DNA of 64,000 nucleotides from Paracoccus pantotrophus (GCF_008824185.1 NZ_CP044423.1:695501-759500); one strand, 5' to 3'; counted from the first letter of the stretch, positions 24,823 through 33,652 are shown. The notes: a model not told the origin generated them from the letters alone. Numbers and translations: made by a program.

Positions 24823-25164
24823 TTGGGCGGTATCGAGAACATCCGGCAGGAACCGGAACAGGAAGCCGATTTCGACGCGCTGATCAAGGCTGCGAACGAT
24901 GCCTCGACCTTTCTGAAGGCGCTTGGCCATGACGGCCGCCTCATGATCCTGTGCTATCTGATGAGCGGCCCGAAAAGCGTGACCGAGCTGGAAAACCTGC
25001 TGTCCTCGCGGCAGGCCGTGGTCAGTCAGCAATTGGCGCGGCTGCGCCACGAGGGGTTGGTCAGCGCCAGGCGCGACGGTCAGACGATCTTTTATTCGAT
25101 CCTCGATCCCAAGGTCGTTGACTTGCTTGCCGTTCTGAAAAAGCTGTTCGAGACGGATTGCTGA
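24823..25164 (+). CDS. soxR: SoxR, ArsR-family repressor of sox genes
   Basis: The 113-residue winged-helix protein contains ALGHDGRLMILCYLMSGPKSVTELENLLSSRQAVVSQQLARLRHEGLVSARRDGQTIFYSI, a standard ArsR domain. Cys residues at LCYL and at the C-terminal ETDC are the pair thought to sense sulfane sulfur (polysulfide crosslink) in SoxR/BigR-type regulators. The only usable start in this frame is a TTG at 24823 with GGGGA 7 nt before it; two nearby ATGs (24809, 24815) are in another frame that stops early. It follows soxS on the same strand, about 100 nt later. Confidence 0.9.
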   Translation: MGGIENIRQEPEQEADFDALIKAANDASTFLKALGHDGRLMILCYLMSGPKSVTELENLLSSRQAVVSQQLARLRHEGLVSARRDGQTIFYSILDPKVVDLLAVLKKLFETDC

Positions 25165-25233
25165 CCCGCGGGGAGGCAGGGGCGGCACCGGGAGGCCGCG
25201 GAACAGGACTTCCGCGGGGATGGGAGAGACGCG

Positions 25234-26283
25234 ATGGATGAGCTGCCCTATGGAGTGCTGGCCGCCCTGGTCGGGCTGGCAGGCGGGATCGTGCTGGGAC
25301 TTGCCGCCCGGCTCGGGGATTTCTGCACGCTCGGCGCGCTGGAATCGGCGGTCTATGGCAAGGATGCCCGGCGGCTGCGGCTTTGGGGGGTGGTGTTGGG
25401 CGTGGCGATCCTGACCACGCAGGCGTTGGCCCTGATCGGCTGGATCGAGCTGGAGAACAGCTTCTATCACACGATCCAGTGGAACCCCTGGGCCTCGATC
25501 GTCGGCGGGCTGGTGTTCGGCTATGGCATGGCCATGGCCGGGAATTGCGGCTTCGGCGCGCTGGTGCGCTTCGGCAGCGGCGACCTGCGCTCGCTGGTGG
25601 TGGTGGTGGTGATGGCGATCATCGGCTTCATCGTCCTGTCCGGGCCGCTGGCGCCGCTGCGCGTATTGCTGTTCCCCCAGCCCGAGGCAAGCGGCCCGCA
25701 AGGCATCGTCCACGACCTTGGCCTGCTTGGCCTGCCGGCACCGCTTACGGTGGTGCTGTTCGGTGTCGCGGCGTTGGCCTGGGGGCTGGGATATGCGCCG
25801 CTGCGGGCAAGGCCGCAGATGATCGCCTGGGGCGCGGCTGCGGGCCTTGCGGTCAGCTGGTGCTTTTTCGGCACCAGCTGGCTTTACGATCACAGCCTTG
25901 GCGCGGTGCAGATCGAGGGGCCCTCCTTTACCGCGCCGGTGGGCCGGACGCTGATCTACCTGATGACCTCGACCGCGGGCGGGATCACCTTTTCCGTGGG
26001 CTCGGTCGTCGGCGTCATGGCCGGGGCGCTGATCGGCTCGATGATCCGCGGCCTGTTCAAATGGGAGGCTTGCGAGGATCCCCGCGAGCTTGGCCGGCAG
26101 GTCGGCGGCGCGGCGCTGATGGGCGCCGGCGGCGTGGTGGCGATGGGCTGTTCGGTCGGCCAGGGGGTTTCGGCTTTCGCCGCCTTGGCATGGTCCGGCC
26201 CCGTCACGCTGATCGCCATCGCGGCTGGCGCCGCATTCGGGCTGCGTCGCCTGATCGGCGGCTTCCAGAACGCCGTGGACTGA
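25234..26283 (+). CDS. soxT: SoxT, YeeE/YedE family transporter
   Basis: The 349-residue polytopic membrane protein has conserved cysteine signatures: RLGDFCTLGALESAVYG, MAMAGNCGFGALVRFGSGDLRSLV and GGVVAMGCSVGQGVSAFAA. It belongs to the YeeE/YedE family, and members next to soxR are called SoxT and are linked with sulfur-compound uptake or with signalling thiosulfate status to SoxR. Here it is immediately after soxR on the same strand (about 70 nt). It differs clearly from the second YeeE/YedE gene at 10.6 kb (353 residues), so they are not recent duplicates. Confidence 0.88.
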   Translation: MDELPYGVLAALVGLAGGIVLGLAARLGDFCTLGALESAVYGKDARRLRLWGVVLGVAILTTQALALIGWIELENSFYHTIQWNPWASIVGGLVFGYGMAMAGNCGFGALVRFGSGDLRSLVVVVVMAIIGFIVLSGPLAPLRVLLFPQPEASGPQGIVHDLGLLGLPAPLTVVLFGVAALAWGLGYAPLRARPQMIAWGAAAGLAVSWCFFGTSWLYDHSLGAVQIEGPSFTAPVGRTLIYLMTSTAGGITFSVGSVVGVMAGALIGSMIRGLFKWEACEDPRELGRQVGGAALMGAGGVVAMGCSVGQGVSAFAALAWSGPVTLIAIAAGAAFGLRRLIGGFQNAVD

Positions 26284-26612
26284 AGCCATTCGTCCTGCCG
26301 GTCGGGCTACGGGCGGCAGCGTCCCGCAGGCACGCAAGGGGCGGGCGGTCTTCGCCTTGCCGCAGGACCGGGCCGGAGGCTTCGATCCCGCCCGACCGCG
26401 CAAGGTGCCGGTCGTTTCCGTGCGGCTCCGTCTCGCGTCGGTCCCAGGGGCGATGTCCTGCCGGGCGGCCAAGGGGGCGGGCCGCAGCGAAAGGCGGCTC
26501 CCGCCCGGGCAGTCATCCTGTCCGCCTGCGCTTCGGGACTGCGATGCCGCTGCCGCGCGCCTTGAAACGCGGGGTTGCGGCCGGGGCGCCTGTCGCGCCC
26601 CGGCCGATTGTC
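26284..26612. other. Intergenic region between soxT and pyc
   Basis: This 329-nt GC-rich region lies between two convergent genes. Only shadow frames run through it. The one recognisable element is the hairpin at its right end (26578-26606). Confidence 0.5.
26578..26606 (-). terminator. Perfect 12-bp hairpin downstream of pyc
   Basis: CGGCCGGGGCGC and its exact complement GCGCCCCGGCCG are separated by 5 nt, 6 nt past the pyc stop codon. No T-run follows. It probably acts as a terminator or an mRNA 3'-end stabiliser. Confidence 0.65.
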
Positions 26613-29600
26613 TCACTCCATCTCGATCATGAGGTCTTTCGCGTCGATCTGCTCGCCCGGCCGGACATGCAGCGCCTTGATCACCCCGGCTCGGTCGGCA
26701 TGGATGGCGGTTTCCATCTTCATGGCCTCGATGGTCAGCAGCAGGTCGCCAGGGTTGACCTTCTGGCCTTGCGTGACCGCGACCGAGGCGACGACGCCGG
26801 GCATCGGGGCGCCCAGGTGGCCCTCGTTCGCCGGGTCGGCCTTGGGACGGGCGGCGGTCTGCGACTTGACCAGGCGGTTCGGCACCCGGATCACCCGGGG
26901 CTGGCCGTTCAGCTCGAAGAAGACCTTCACCTCGCCCTTCTCGTCGGTCTCGCCCACGGTCTGCAGGCGGATCTCCAGCGTCTTGCCGGGGTCGATCTCG
27001 GCCTCGATCTCCTCGCCCGGCTCCATGCCGTAGAAGAAGGTCCGCGTCGGCAGCACCCGCACCGGGCCGTATTGCCGGTGCCGGCCCATGTAGTCCAAAA
27101 ACACCTTGGGATACATCAGGTAGCCGTTCAGATCCTCGTCATCGACCGCCTTGCCTTCCAGCTGGCGGATCAGGTCGGCGCGGGTGGCCTCCAGGTCCAC
27201 CGGCGGCATCGCCGCGCCGGGGCGGGCGGTCAGGGCTGGCTCGCCCTTCAGCACCTTCTTCTGCAAGGCCGCCGGCCAGCCCCCGGGCGGCTGGCCCAGG
27301 TTGCCCTTCATCATGTCGACGACCGAATCGGGGAAGGAGACCTCGACGCCCGGATCCTCGACCTGCGCCCGGGTCAGGCCCTGGGCCACCATCATCAGCG
27401 CCATGTCGCCCACCACCTTGGAACTGGGCGTGACCTTGACGATGTCGCCGAACATCCGGTTCACCTCGGCATAGGCCTGGGCCACCTCGTGCCAGCGGTC
27501 CTCGAGGCCGAGCGAGCGCGCCTGGGCCTTGAGATTGGTGAACTGGCCCCCCGGCATCTCGTGCAGCCAGACCTCCGAGGCCGGGGCCTGCAACCCGCTC
27601 TCGAAGGCGGCGTAATGCTCGCGCACCGCCTCCCAGTAGTTCGAGATCCGGCGGATCGCCTCGATGTCCAGCCCGGTGTCGCGATCGGTATGGCGCAGCG
27701 CCTCGACCACCGAGCCCAGGCAGGGTTGCGAGGTATTGCCCGACAGCGCGTCCATGGCGCAGTCCACCGCATCCACCCCGGCCTCGGCCGCGGCCAGGAT
27801 CGAGGCGCCGGCAATGCCGCCGGTGTCATGGGTGTGGAAATGCACCGGCAGGCCGATCTCCTCCTTCAGCGCGCGGACCAGAATCGAGGCCGAGGCGGGC
27901 TTCAACAGCCCCGCCATGTCCTTCAGCCCCAGCACATGCGCGCCGGCGTCGCGAAGCTCGCGCGCCATCTTCAGGTAATAGTGCAGGTCGTATTTCGAAC
28001 GCGCGGGATCGAGCAGGTCGCCGGTATAGCAGATCGTGCCCTCGCAGATCTTGCCGCTCTCGATCACCGCATCCATGGCGACGCGCATGTTCTCGACCCA
28101 GTTCAGGCTGTCGAAGACCCGGAACACGTCCACCCCGGTCTTCGCCGCCTGGCGGACGAATTCCTGCACCACATTGTCGGGATAGTTGGTGTAGCCGACG
28201 CCGTTCGAAGCCCGCAGCAGCATCTGCGTCATCAGGTTGGGCATGCGGGCGCGGATGTCGCGCAGCCGCTGCCAGGGGCATTCCTGCAGGAAGCGATAGG
28301 CGACGTCGAAGGTCGCGCCGCCCCAGCATTCGACCGAGAAGAGGCCGGGGAGGTTCGCGGCATAGGCCGGCGCCACCCGGATCATGTCGATCGAGCGCAT
28401 CCGCGTCGCGAGCAAGCTCTGGTGGCCGTCGCGCATCGAGGTGTCGGTGATCAGCAGCCGCTTCTGGTCCAGCATCCAGTCGGCGACGGCTTTCGCCCCC
28501 TGTTCCTCCAGCAGCTGCCTTGTGCCCGGCGCCGGCTCGGCCTTGGCCGCGGGCGGCACGGGAATGCGCGCCTCGGCCGGCGGCAGCGGGCGGCCGGCGG
28601 TCTCGGGATGGCCGTTCACGGTGATGTCGGCGATATAGACCAGGAGCTTCGTCGCCCGGTCGCGGCGCTTGCGGAACGCGAACAGGTCCGGCGTGGTGTC
28701 GATGAACTTGGTCGTATAGCTGTCGTCGAGGAAGGTCGGGTGCTTCAGCAGGTTGATGACGAATTCGATATTCGTCGCCACGCCGCGCACCCGGAACTCG
28801 CGCAAGGCCCGGTCCATCCGCGCGATGGCCTTTTCCGGCGTCTGGGCATGGGCCGTGACCTTGACCAGCAGAGAATCGTAATAGCGGGTGATGACGCCGC
28901 CGGAATAGGCGGTGCCGCCATCGAGCCGGATGCCGTTGCCGGTCGCCGAGCGATAGGCGGTGATGCGGCCGTAATCGGGGATGAAGTTGTTCAGCGGATC
29001 CTCGGTCGTGACCCGGCATTGCAGGGCATGGCCGTTCAGATGCACGTCCTCCTGCCGGGCGACGCCGGTGGCCTCGGCCAGCGTCGCGCCCTCGGCGATC
29101 AGGATCTGGCTCTGCACGATGTCGATGCCGGTGACCTCCTCGGTCACGGTATGCTCGACCTGGACGCGTGGGTTCACCTCGATGAAGTAGAACGCCTGGC
29201 TGTCCATATCCATCAGGAACTCGACGGTGCCGGCGTTGCGGTAGCCGACGGCGCGGCCGATCCGCAGCGCCAGTTCGCAGACCTCGGCGCGCTGTTCGGG
29301 GGTCAGGTAGGGCGCCGGGGCGCGTTCCACGACCTTCTGGTTGCGGCGCTGCACGGTGCAGTCGCGTTCATAGAGGTGATAGAGCCCGCCATGGCCGTCG
29401 CCCAGAAGCTGCACCTCGACATGGCGGGCGCGCAGGATCATCTTTTCCAGGTAGCCCTCGCCATTGCCGAAGGCGGCCTCGGCCTCGCGCCGTCCCTCGC
29501 GCACCTTCTCGGGCAGCTCCTCGGGGCCCATGATCGGCCGCATGCCGCGCCCGCCGCCGCCCCAGCTGGCCTTGAGCATCAAGGGATAGCCGATCTCGGC

Positions 29601-30047
29601 GGCCTCACGCTTGATCGCCTCCATGTCCTCGCCTAGCACCCCGGTGGCCGGGATCACCGGCACGCCGGCCTGGATCGCCACGCGCCGCGCGCTGGCCTTG
29701 TCGCCAAGCGCCCGCATGGTGTCGGCGCTCGGCCCGATGAAGGTGATCCCCGCCGCGGTGCAGGCATCGACGAAATCGGGGTTCTCGGACAGAAGTCCAT
29801 AGCCCGGATGGATGGCATCGGCGCCGGATTCTTTCGCCACCCGGATGATCTCGGGGATCGACAGATAGGCCGCCACCGGCCCCAGGCCGCCGCCGATGCG
29901 GTAGGCCTCGTCCGCCTTGAAGCGGTGCAGGCTCAGCTTGTCTTCCTCGGCATAGACCGCGACCGTCTTCTTGCCAAGCTCGTTCGCAGCCCGCATCACG
30001 CGGATCGCAATCTCGCCACGGTTCGCTACCAGAATCTTACGGAACAT
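26613..30047 (-). CDS. pyc: Pyruvate carboxylase
   Basis: The single-chain enzyme has 1144 residues. The start is the ATG at 30047 (MFRKILVANRGEIAIR) with AGGGGGG upstream; earlier in-frame starts add non-homologous sequence. Domains in order are biotin carboxylase (HPGYGLLSENPDF, GGGGRGMR), carboxyltransferase (TDTSMRDGHQSLLATRMR, the metal site HFHTHDTGG), an allosteric linker, and the biotinyl domain with AMKMETAIH near the C-terminus. It carboxylates pyruvate to oxaloacetate with ATP, replenishing the citric acid cycle. The length is normal. A strong hairpin follows the gene. Confidence 0.96.
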   Translation of the reverse strand: MFRKILVANRGEIAIRVMRAANELGKKTVAVYAEEDKLSLHRFKADEAYRIGGGLGPVAAYLSIPEIIRVAKESGADAIHPGYGLLSENPDFVDACTAAGITFIGPSADTMRALGDKASARRVAIQAGVPVIPATGVLGEDMEAIKREAAEIGYPLMLKASWGGGGRGMRPIMGPEELPEKVREGRREAEAAFGNGEGYLEKMILRARHVEVQLLGDGHGGLYHLYERDCTVQRRNQKVVERAPAPYLTPEQRAEVCELALRIGRAVGYRNAGTVEFLMDMDSQAFYFIEVNPRVQVEHTVTEEVTGIDIVQSQILIAEGATLAEATGVARQEDVHLNGHALQCRVTTEDPLNNFIPDYGRITAYRSATGNGIRLDGGTAYSGGVITRYYDSLLVKVTAHAQTPEKAIARMDRALREFRVRGVATNIEFVINLLKHPTFLDDSYTTKFIDTTPDLFAFRKRRDRATKLLVYIADITVNGHPETAGRPLPPAEARIPVPPAAKAEPAPGTRQLLEEQGAKAVADWMLDQKRLLITDTSMRDGHQSLLATRMRSIDMIRVAPAYAANLPGLFSVECWGGATFDVAYRFLQECPWQRLRDIRARMPNLMTQMLLRASNGVGYTNYPDNVVQEFVRQAAKTGVDVFRVFDSLNWVENMRVAMDAVIESGKICEGTICYTGDLLDPARSKYDLHYYLKMARELRDAGAHVLGLKDMAGLLKPASASILVRALKEEIGLPVHFHTHDTGGIAGASILAAAEAGVDAVDCAMDALSGNTSQPCLGSVVEALRHTDRDTGLDIEAIRRISNYWEAVREHYAAFESGLQAPASEVWLHEMPGGQFTNLKAQARSLGLEDRWHEVAQAYAEVNRMFGDIVKVTPSSKVVGDMALMMVAQGLTRAQVEDPGVEVSFPDSVVDMMKGNLGQPPGGWPAALQKKVLKGEPALTARPGAAMPPVDLEATRADLIRQLEGKAVDDEDLNGYLMYPKVFLDYMGRHRQYGPVRVLPTRTFFYGMEPGEEIEAEIDPGKTLEIRLQTVGETDEKGEVKVFFELNGQPRVIRVPNRLVKSQTAARPKADPANEGHLGAPMPGVVASVAVTQGQKVNPGDLLLTIEAMKMETAIHADRAGVIKALHVRPGEQIDAKDLMIEME

Positions 30048-30143
30048 GCAGTCCCCCCTTGTTCGCCCGGCGGGCATCCTATCCATGCTGCGGTGCAGCG
30101 CAAGCACCCTTCGCGACGCTTTCGTGACGCGGGTTTTCTCATC

Positions 30144-30593
30144 TCAGCGGCGTTCGCGAAAGAATTCTTGCAGCAGCCGGCGCGATTCTTCTGCCGAAAT
30201 GCCGTCCACGATCTCGGGCCGGTGGTGACATTGTGGATGGTCGAAGACCCGTGCGCCATGATGCACGCCGCCCATGCGCGGATCCTCGGCCCCGTAATAC
30301 AGTACCGCGATCCGGGCGGCCGAAATGGCGGCGGCGCACATCGGGCAGGGTTCCAGCGTCACCCAGAGCCGCGCGCCGGGCAGGCGTTCCGAGCCCAGGG
30401 CGGCGCAGGCAGCGCGGATCGCCAGGATCTCGGCATGGGCGGTCGGGTCGCGCATCTCGCGCGTGCGGTTGCCGGCCTGGGCCAGCACCTGCCCGTCGGC
30501 GCCGATCAGCACGGCGCCCACCGGCACCTCGCCGCGCCGGGCGGCGGCGCGGGCTTCCTCCAGTGCGGCGGGCATGTGCGAGGCAAAATCCAT
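30144..30593 (-). CDS. tadA: tRNA-specific adenosine deaminase TadA
   Basis: The 149-residue zinc deaminase has the active-site motifs HAEILAIRAA (HAE) and EPCPMCAAAI (PCxxC). It converts A34 to inosine in tRNA-Arg(ACG), letting one tRNA read three codons. The start is MDFASHMPAALEEAR at 30593; the frame is open further but overlaps the region before the pseudouridine synthase gene. Divergent from that gene across about 110 nt. Confidence 0.93.
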   Translation of the reverse strand: MDFASHMPAALEEARAAARRGEVPVGAVLIGADGQVLAQAGNRTREMRDPTAHAEILAIRAACAALGSERLPGARLWVTLEPCPMCAAAISAARIAVLYYGAEDPRMGGVHHGARVFDHPQCHHRPEIVDGISAEESRRLLQEFFRERR

Positions 30594-30701
30594 GCGCGCT
30601 TTTCGCCTGCGCGTGCCCCTTGCGCAAGAACTGCTTTCCATCCTGCGGCGTTAAGCGTAAAAGCACCGCTTTGCCACCGCAGAGATGCGCAGGAGATCGC
30701 C

Positions 30702-32165
30702 ATGACCGACACGCCCGAAACCGCCCCGAAACTCGCCGCCGCCAAGCCTGCCGCCAAGCCAGAGCGCATCGCAAAGGTGATGGCGCGTGCCGGCGCCGCC
30801 TCGCGCCGCGAGGCCGAGCGGATGATCTTGGAGGGCCGCGTGACGGTGAACGGGCAAAAGATCGACAGCCCGGCGCTGGACGTGACACCCTCGGACAGGA
30901 TCCGTGTCGACGGCAAGCCGCTTGACGAGCCGCAGGAGACGCGGCTGTGGCTTTACTACAAACCGGTCGGTCTCGTGACCTCGGCCTCGGACGAAAAGGG
31001 GCGGCAGACGGTGTTCGACGCCCTGCCGCGCGATCTGCCGCGGGTGATGACCGTGGGCCGGCTCGACCTGAACTCCGAGGGGCTGCTGCTTCTGACCAAT
31101 GACGGCGAGCTGAAGCGCCGGCTGGAACTGCCGACCACCGGCTGGCTGCGGCGCTATCGCGTGCGGGTGAACGGCCAGCCCAACGACCTGACCTTCGCGC
31201 CGCTGCGCCGCGGGGTCACCATCGATGGCGAGGAATTCGCGCCGATGGAGATCAGCCTGGACAGCCAGCAGGGCGCCAATGCATGGCTGACCGTCGGCAT
31301 CCGCGAGGGCCGCAATCGTGAGATCCGCCGCGCCATGGCCCATGTCGGGCTGATCGTGAACCGGCTGATCCGCATCGGCTATGGCCCGTTCAAGCTGACC
31401 GGGCTGGAGGAGAACGAGGTGCGCGAGGTCAAGCGCAAGGTGCTGCGCGACCAACTGGGCGGGCTTCTGACCGGCGAGGCCGAGGACAAGCCGCGCAGCT
31501 TCCGCGAGCGCGGCGCGGCCGAGGGCGATGCCCGCCCGCGCAAGCCGCGCGAGGACGGCGAGCGCAGGCCCTTTGCGCGCCGCGAGGATGGCGAGCGCAA
31601 GCCATTTGCCCGTCGTGAGGATGGCGAGCGCAGGCCCTTTGCCAAGCGGGCCGAGGGCGACGCCCGTCCGCGCAAGCCACGCGAGGATGGCGAGCGCAAG
31701 CCCTTTGCGCGCCGTGAAGACGGCGAGCGCAAGCCTTTTGCCAAGCGGGCCGAGGGCGACGCCCGTTCGCGCAAGCCGCGCGAGGATGGGGAACGCAAGC
31801 CCTTTGCGCGCCGCGAGGATGGGGAACGCAAGCCTTTCGCCCGGCGTGAGGATGGCGAGCGCAGGCCCTTTGCGCGCCGCCCGGAGGGCGAAGGCAAGCC
31901 CGCGCGCGATACCAAGCCTTTCGGCAAGGGTCCGCGCGGCGGTCAGCCCGGTTTCAAGGGCGGCGCGAAAGCCGCCGAGGGCGAGCGCGGCTTCAAGCCG
32001 CGCGGCGAGGCAGGCTTCAAGCCCAAGGGCCAGGGCAAGCCTGCCCGCGGCTTCCAGCCCGGCAAGCCCGGCGCAAAATCCGGCACCAAACCCGGCGCCC
32101 CAAAAACCAGTCACGCCCCCGGAAAGGGAGCGCGGCCAGAGGGAAAAGGCCCGCGGCGCGGATGA
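30702..32165 (+). CDS. RsuA/RluB-family pseudouridine synthase with long basic repeat tail
   Basis: The 487-residue protein begins with AGGAG then MTDTPETAPKLAAAKPA. Residues about 20-75 are an S4 RNA-binding domain (RIAKVMARAGAASRREAERMI). The catalytic domain follows, with the nucleophilic Asp in MTVGRLDLNSEGLLLLTND and the REGRNREIRRAM motif of the RsuA/RluB/RluE/RluF group. Modification of 23S rRNA (RluB role, near U2605) is the likeliest function, but RluE/F cannot be excluded. From about residue 265 to the end the protein is low-complexity, with eight copies of EDGER(K/R)PFA and then Gly/Lys/Pro-rich sequence. The tail is far longer than in most family members and is probably a disordered RNA-binding extension. 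Confidence 0.9.
   Translation: MTDTPETAPKLAAAKPAAKPERIAKVMARAGAASRREAERMILEGRVTVNGQKIDSPALDVTPSDRIRVDGKPLDEPQETRLWLYYKPVGLVTSASDEKGRQTVFDALPRDLPRVMTVGRLDLNSEGLLLLTNDGELKRRLELPTTGWLRRYRVRVNGQPNDLTFAPLRRGVTIDGEEFAPMEISLDSQQGANAWLTVGIREGRNREIRRAMAHVGLIVNRLIRIGYGPFKLTGLEENEVREVKRKVLRDQLGGLLTGEAEDKPRSFRERGAAEGDARPRKPREDGERRPFARREDGERKPFARREDGERRPFAKRAEGDARPRKPREDGERKPFARREDGERKPFAKRAEGDARSRKPREDGERKPFARREDGERKPFARREDGERRPFARRPEGEGKPARDTKPFGKGPRGGQPGFKGGAKAAEGERGFKPRGEAGFKPKGQGKPARGFQPGKPGAKSGTKPGAPKTSHAPGKGARPEGKGPRRG
31525..31890 (+). repeat. In-frame degenerate repeats in the pseudouridine synthase tail
   Basis: The DNA encodes EDGER(K/R)PFA eight times, interleaved with two KRAEGDAR(P/S)RKP units, with wobble-position differences between copies. 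Unit size is about 33 nt within a larger alternating pattern. Such a tract is prone to length change by slippage or recombination. It also creates a long open frame on the opposite strand that is not a gene. Confidence 0.85.
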
Positions 32166-32278
32166 TCGCGCCGGCGCGGATGATGCGACATCGCGGAACG
32201 TCGGGATGATCGCGGCCCCGCTGCATCGCGCAATGCGGAGGAAAGGCCCGCCTGCGGGGCCGGTCCCTCGCCTGCGGC

Positions 32279-32455
32279 TTACTTGGTCAGGATCAGCTTG
32301 CCGGCGCGGGTGATGCGCAGGTTGTACACCTGGTCGCCCAGCACGATCAGCGCCTGATTGCCGCCGGCAGTCAGCAATTCAGCGTCATATTCGGGAAGTC
32401 GTTGCAGGGCGGTCACGCCGGGACGCGTGAATTCGGCGGGGCGGGTCGCGGTCAT
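32279..32455 (-). CDS. hemP: Hemin uptake protein HemP/HmuP
   Basis: The 58-residue protein begins MTATRPAEF, with GAGGAA upstream; an earlier ATG in frame has no good site. The C-terminus reads LLTAGGNQALIVLGDQVYNLRITRAGKLILTK, the HemP signature (YxLRxTRxGKLILTK). In alphaproteobacteria HmuP is needed with Irr for expression of heme-uptake genes. No other heme transport gene is adjacent here. The upstream AT-rich region (32456-32580) carries an inverted repeat that could be an iron-response element. Confidence 0.87.
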   Translation of the reverse strand: MTATRPAEFTRPGVTALQRLPEYDAELLTAGGNQALIVLGDQVYNLRITRAGKLILTK

Positions 32456-32491
32456 GTCCAGTTCCTCGTTTCTGTCGCGGTGAGTGCAACC

Positions 32492-32515
32492 TGACAAATT
32501 TTCTAAGAGATGTCA
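32492..32515. promoter_or_regulatory. Inverted repeat upstream of hemP
   Basis: TGACA-14 nt-TGTCA lies about 37 nt upstream of the hemP start. On the reverse strand TTGACA could be a -35 box, and TTCTAA inside it resembles half of an Irr (ICE) box. Iron-dependent control is plausible; evidence is motif only. Confidence 0.35.
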
Positions 32516-32630
32516 AAGGAAAATAGTCGGGAATTGTTCATGACGCAATAGCCTGATTTAAAAAGAGAAAAGCGGGCCATTTCAGGCCCGCCTCTCCGTC
32601 GCCCCTGGATGCGGCGCTGGTTTTGACAGA

Positions 32631-33572
32631 TCAGTCTGCTCCCAGGCAATCGGCCAGCGCCGAGGCCATGCCGCGCAGGATCTCGACGTAAAGCCCGGCG
32701 CCGGGGCGCGCGCCGGCACCTTCCGGGTCGAGCGCGGCACCTTGGCGAACGTCGCTGCCTTCGATCACCGCGGCGATCAGTTTCGGATCGTGATTCGCCT
32801 CGGGAAAGGCACAGACCGCGCCCTTTTCGGCGATCTCGCCGCGAATCGCCTGGAGCCGCGCGGCCGAGGGTGCCGAGGCATCGCCCAGGCTGACCGCGAT
32901 GGTCGGCTCCAGCCCGTAATGCCCGGTGAAATAGCCATAGGCATCATGGAAGACGATGAAACGCTTGCCCTGGACGGGGGCCAGCATGGCCTTCAGTTCC
33001 TCGTCCAGCGCGGCGATCTGCTCGGTCGCCTTCGCGGCATTGGCGGCATAGACGGCGGCATTGTCGGGGTCGCGGCGGGACAGGGTTTCGGCGATGGCGG
33101 CCAGCCAGGCTTGCCCGTTCGCCGGGTCCAGCCAGGCATGGGGATCGGTGCCGCTGTGATCATGGCCTTCATGCCCATGTTCCTCGGCGTGGCCGTGATC
33201 GTGGTCATGGTCATGCGCGCCGCCGGCATAGTCCCGGCGTTGCGTGGCGGGCAGGTCCAACAGGGTCAGCATCTCGCCCTGCGGGGCAAGGCTCGTGGTT
33301 GCGCGTTCCAGCCAGGGGGTCAGTTCCGGGCCGACCCAGACCAGCAGGCCGGCATCCTGTAGGCCGCGCGCCTGGCTGGGGCGCAGCTGATAGTCATGCG
33401 GATCGCCGCCGGATTGCAGCAGGATCTCGGGCTGGCCCAACTCGCCCATGACCTGCTGCACCAGGGCGCCGACGACCGGGATGTCGGTCACGACACGCGG
33501 CACCTCGGCCCAGGCGGGCAGGGCGGTGCTGCCCAAGGTGGCGGCAAGAAGCAGGGAAGAATATCGGATCAT
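32631..33572 (-). CDS. znuA: Zinc ABC transporter substrate-binding protein ZnuA
   Basis: The 313-residue periplasmic protein has a signal peptide (LLLAATLGSTALPAWA) and a histidine/aspartate-rich loop at about residues 120-140 (HDHDHDHGHAEEHGHEGHDH), typical of ZnuA. The three conserved metal-site histidines fall at GDPHDYQLRPS, DPHAWLDP and FHDAYGYF. It binds periplasmic Zn and delivers it to ZnuBC. It is divergent from zur-znuC-znuB over 80 nt, with two Zur-box-like sequences between them. Confidence 0.93.
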   Translation of the reverse strand: MIRYSSLLLAATLGSTALPAWAEVPRVVTDIPVVGALVQQVMGELGQPEILLQSGGDPHDYQLRPSQARGLQDAGLLVWVGPELTPWLERATTSLAPQGEMLTLLDLPATQRRDYAGGAHDHDHDHGHAEEHGHEGHDHSGTDPHAWLDPANGQAWLAAIAETLSRRDPDNAAVYAANAAKATEQIAALDEELKAMLAPVQGKRFIVFHDAYGYFTGHYGLEPTIAVSLGDASAPSAARLQAIRGEIAEKGAVCAFPEANHDPKLIAAVIEGSDVRQGAALDPEGAGARPGAGLYVEILRGMASALADCLGAD

Positions 33573-33608
33573 GGCGGACTCACTTGCGGAAACGCCAAGG
33601 TTATTTAT

Positions 33609-33621
33609 GTTATATCGTAAC
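33609..33621. promoter_or_regulatory. Zur box, znuA-proximal copy
   Basis: GTTATATCGTAAC (GTTA-n5-TAAC dyad) lies 37 nt before the znuA start. With the second copy 15 nt away it forms an inverted pair with 13 of 14 bases matching over TGTTATATCG(T)nAC. It is AT-rich, as expected of Zur boxes. Confidence 0.75.
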
Positions 33622-33636
33622 TCGTCAAGCGGAAAT

Positions 33637-33649
33637 GTAACGATATAAC
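33637..33649. promoter_or_regulatory. Zur box, zur-proximal copy
   Basis: GTAACGATATAAC is the inverted counterpart of the upstream box and ends 3 nt before the zur start codon. Bound Zur would cover the start region, implying tight autoregulation of zur-znuC-znuB. Confidence 0.7.
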
Positions 33650-33652
33650 ATC

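Noticed and set aside
24809..24890. ATG at 24809 as soxR start
   Set aside because: It and the ATG at 24815 are in a different frame that stops after about 25 codons; the ArsR domain is only in the frame of the TTG at 24823.
25383..29636. Open frame of about 1400 codons on the + strand across soxT and pyc
   Set aside because: It is antisense to pyruvate carboxylase in GC-rich DNA, with no family motifs and His/Arg/Gly-rich composition typical of shadow frames.
31525..31890. Repeat array that could be mistaken for CRISPR or a VNTR outside genes
   Set aside because: The units are in frame, without unique spacers, and encode peptide repeats at the end of a coding sequence.
31379..31927. Long repetitive reverse-strand frame opposite the pseudouridine synthase tail
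   Set aside because: It is created by the repeated codons of the real gene; the Arg/Ser/Pro-rich product has no start signal and no homology.
33396..33648. Short + strand frames opposite the znuA start and the Zur boxes
   Set aside because: They overlap the operator region and the znuA signal peptide in antisense and have no features of a gene.
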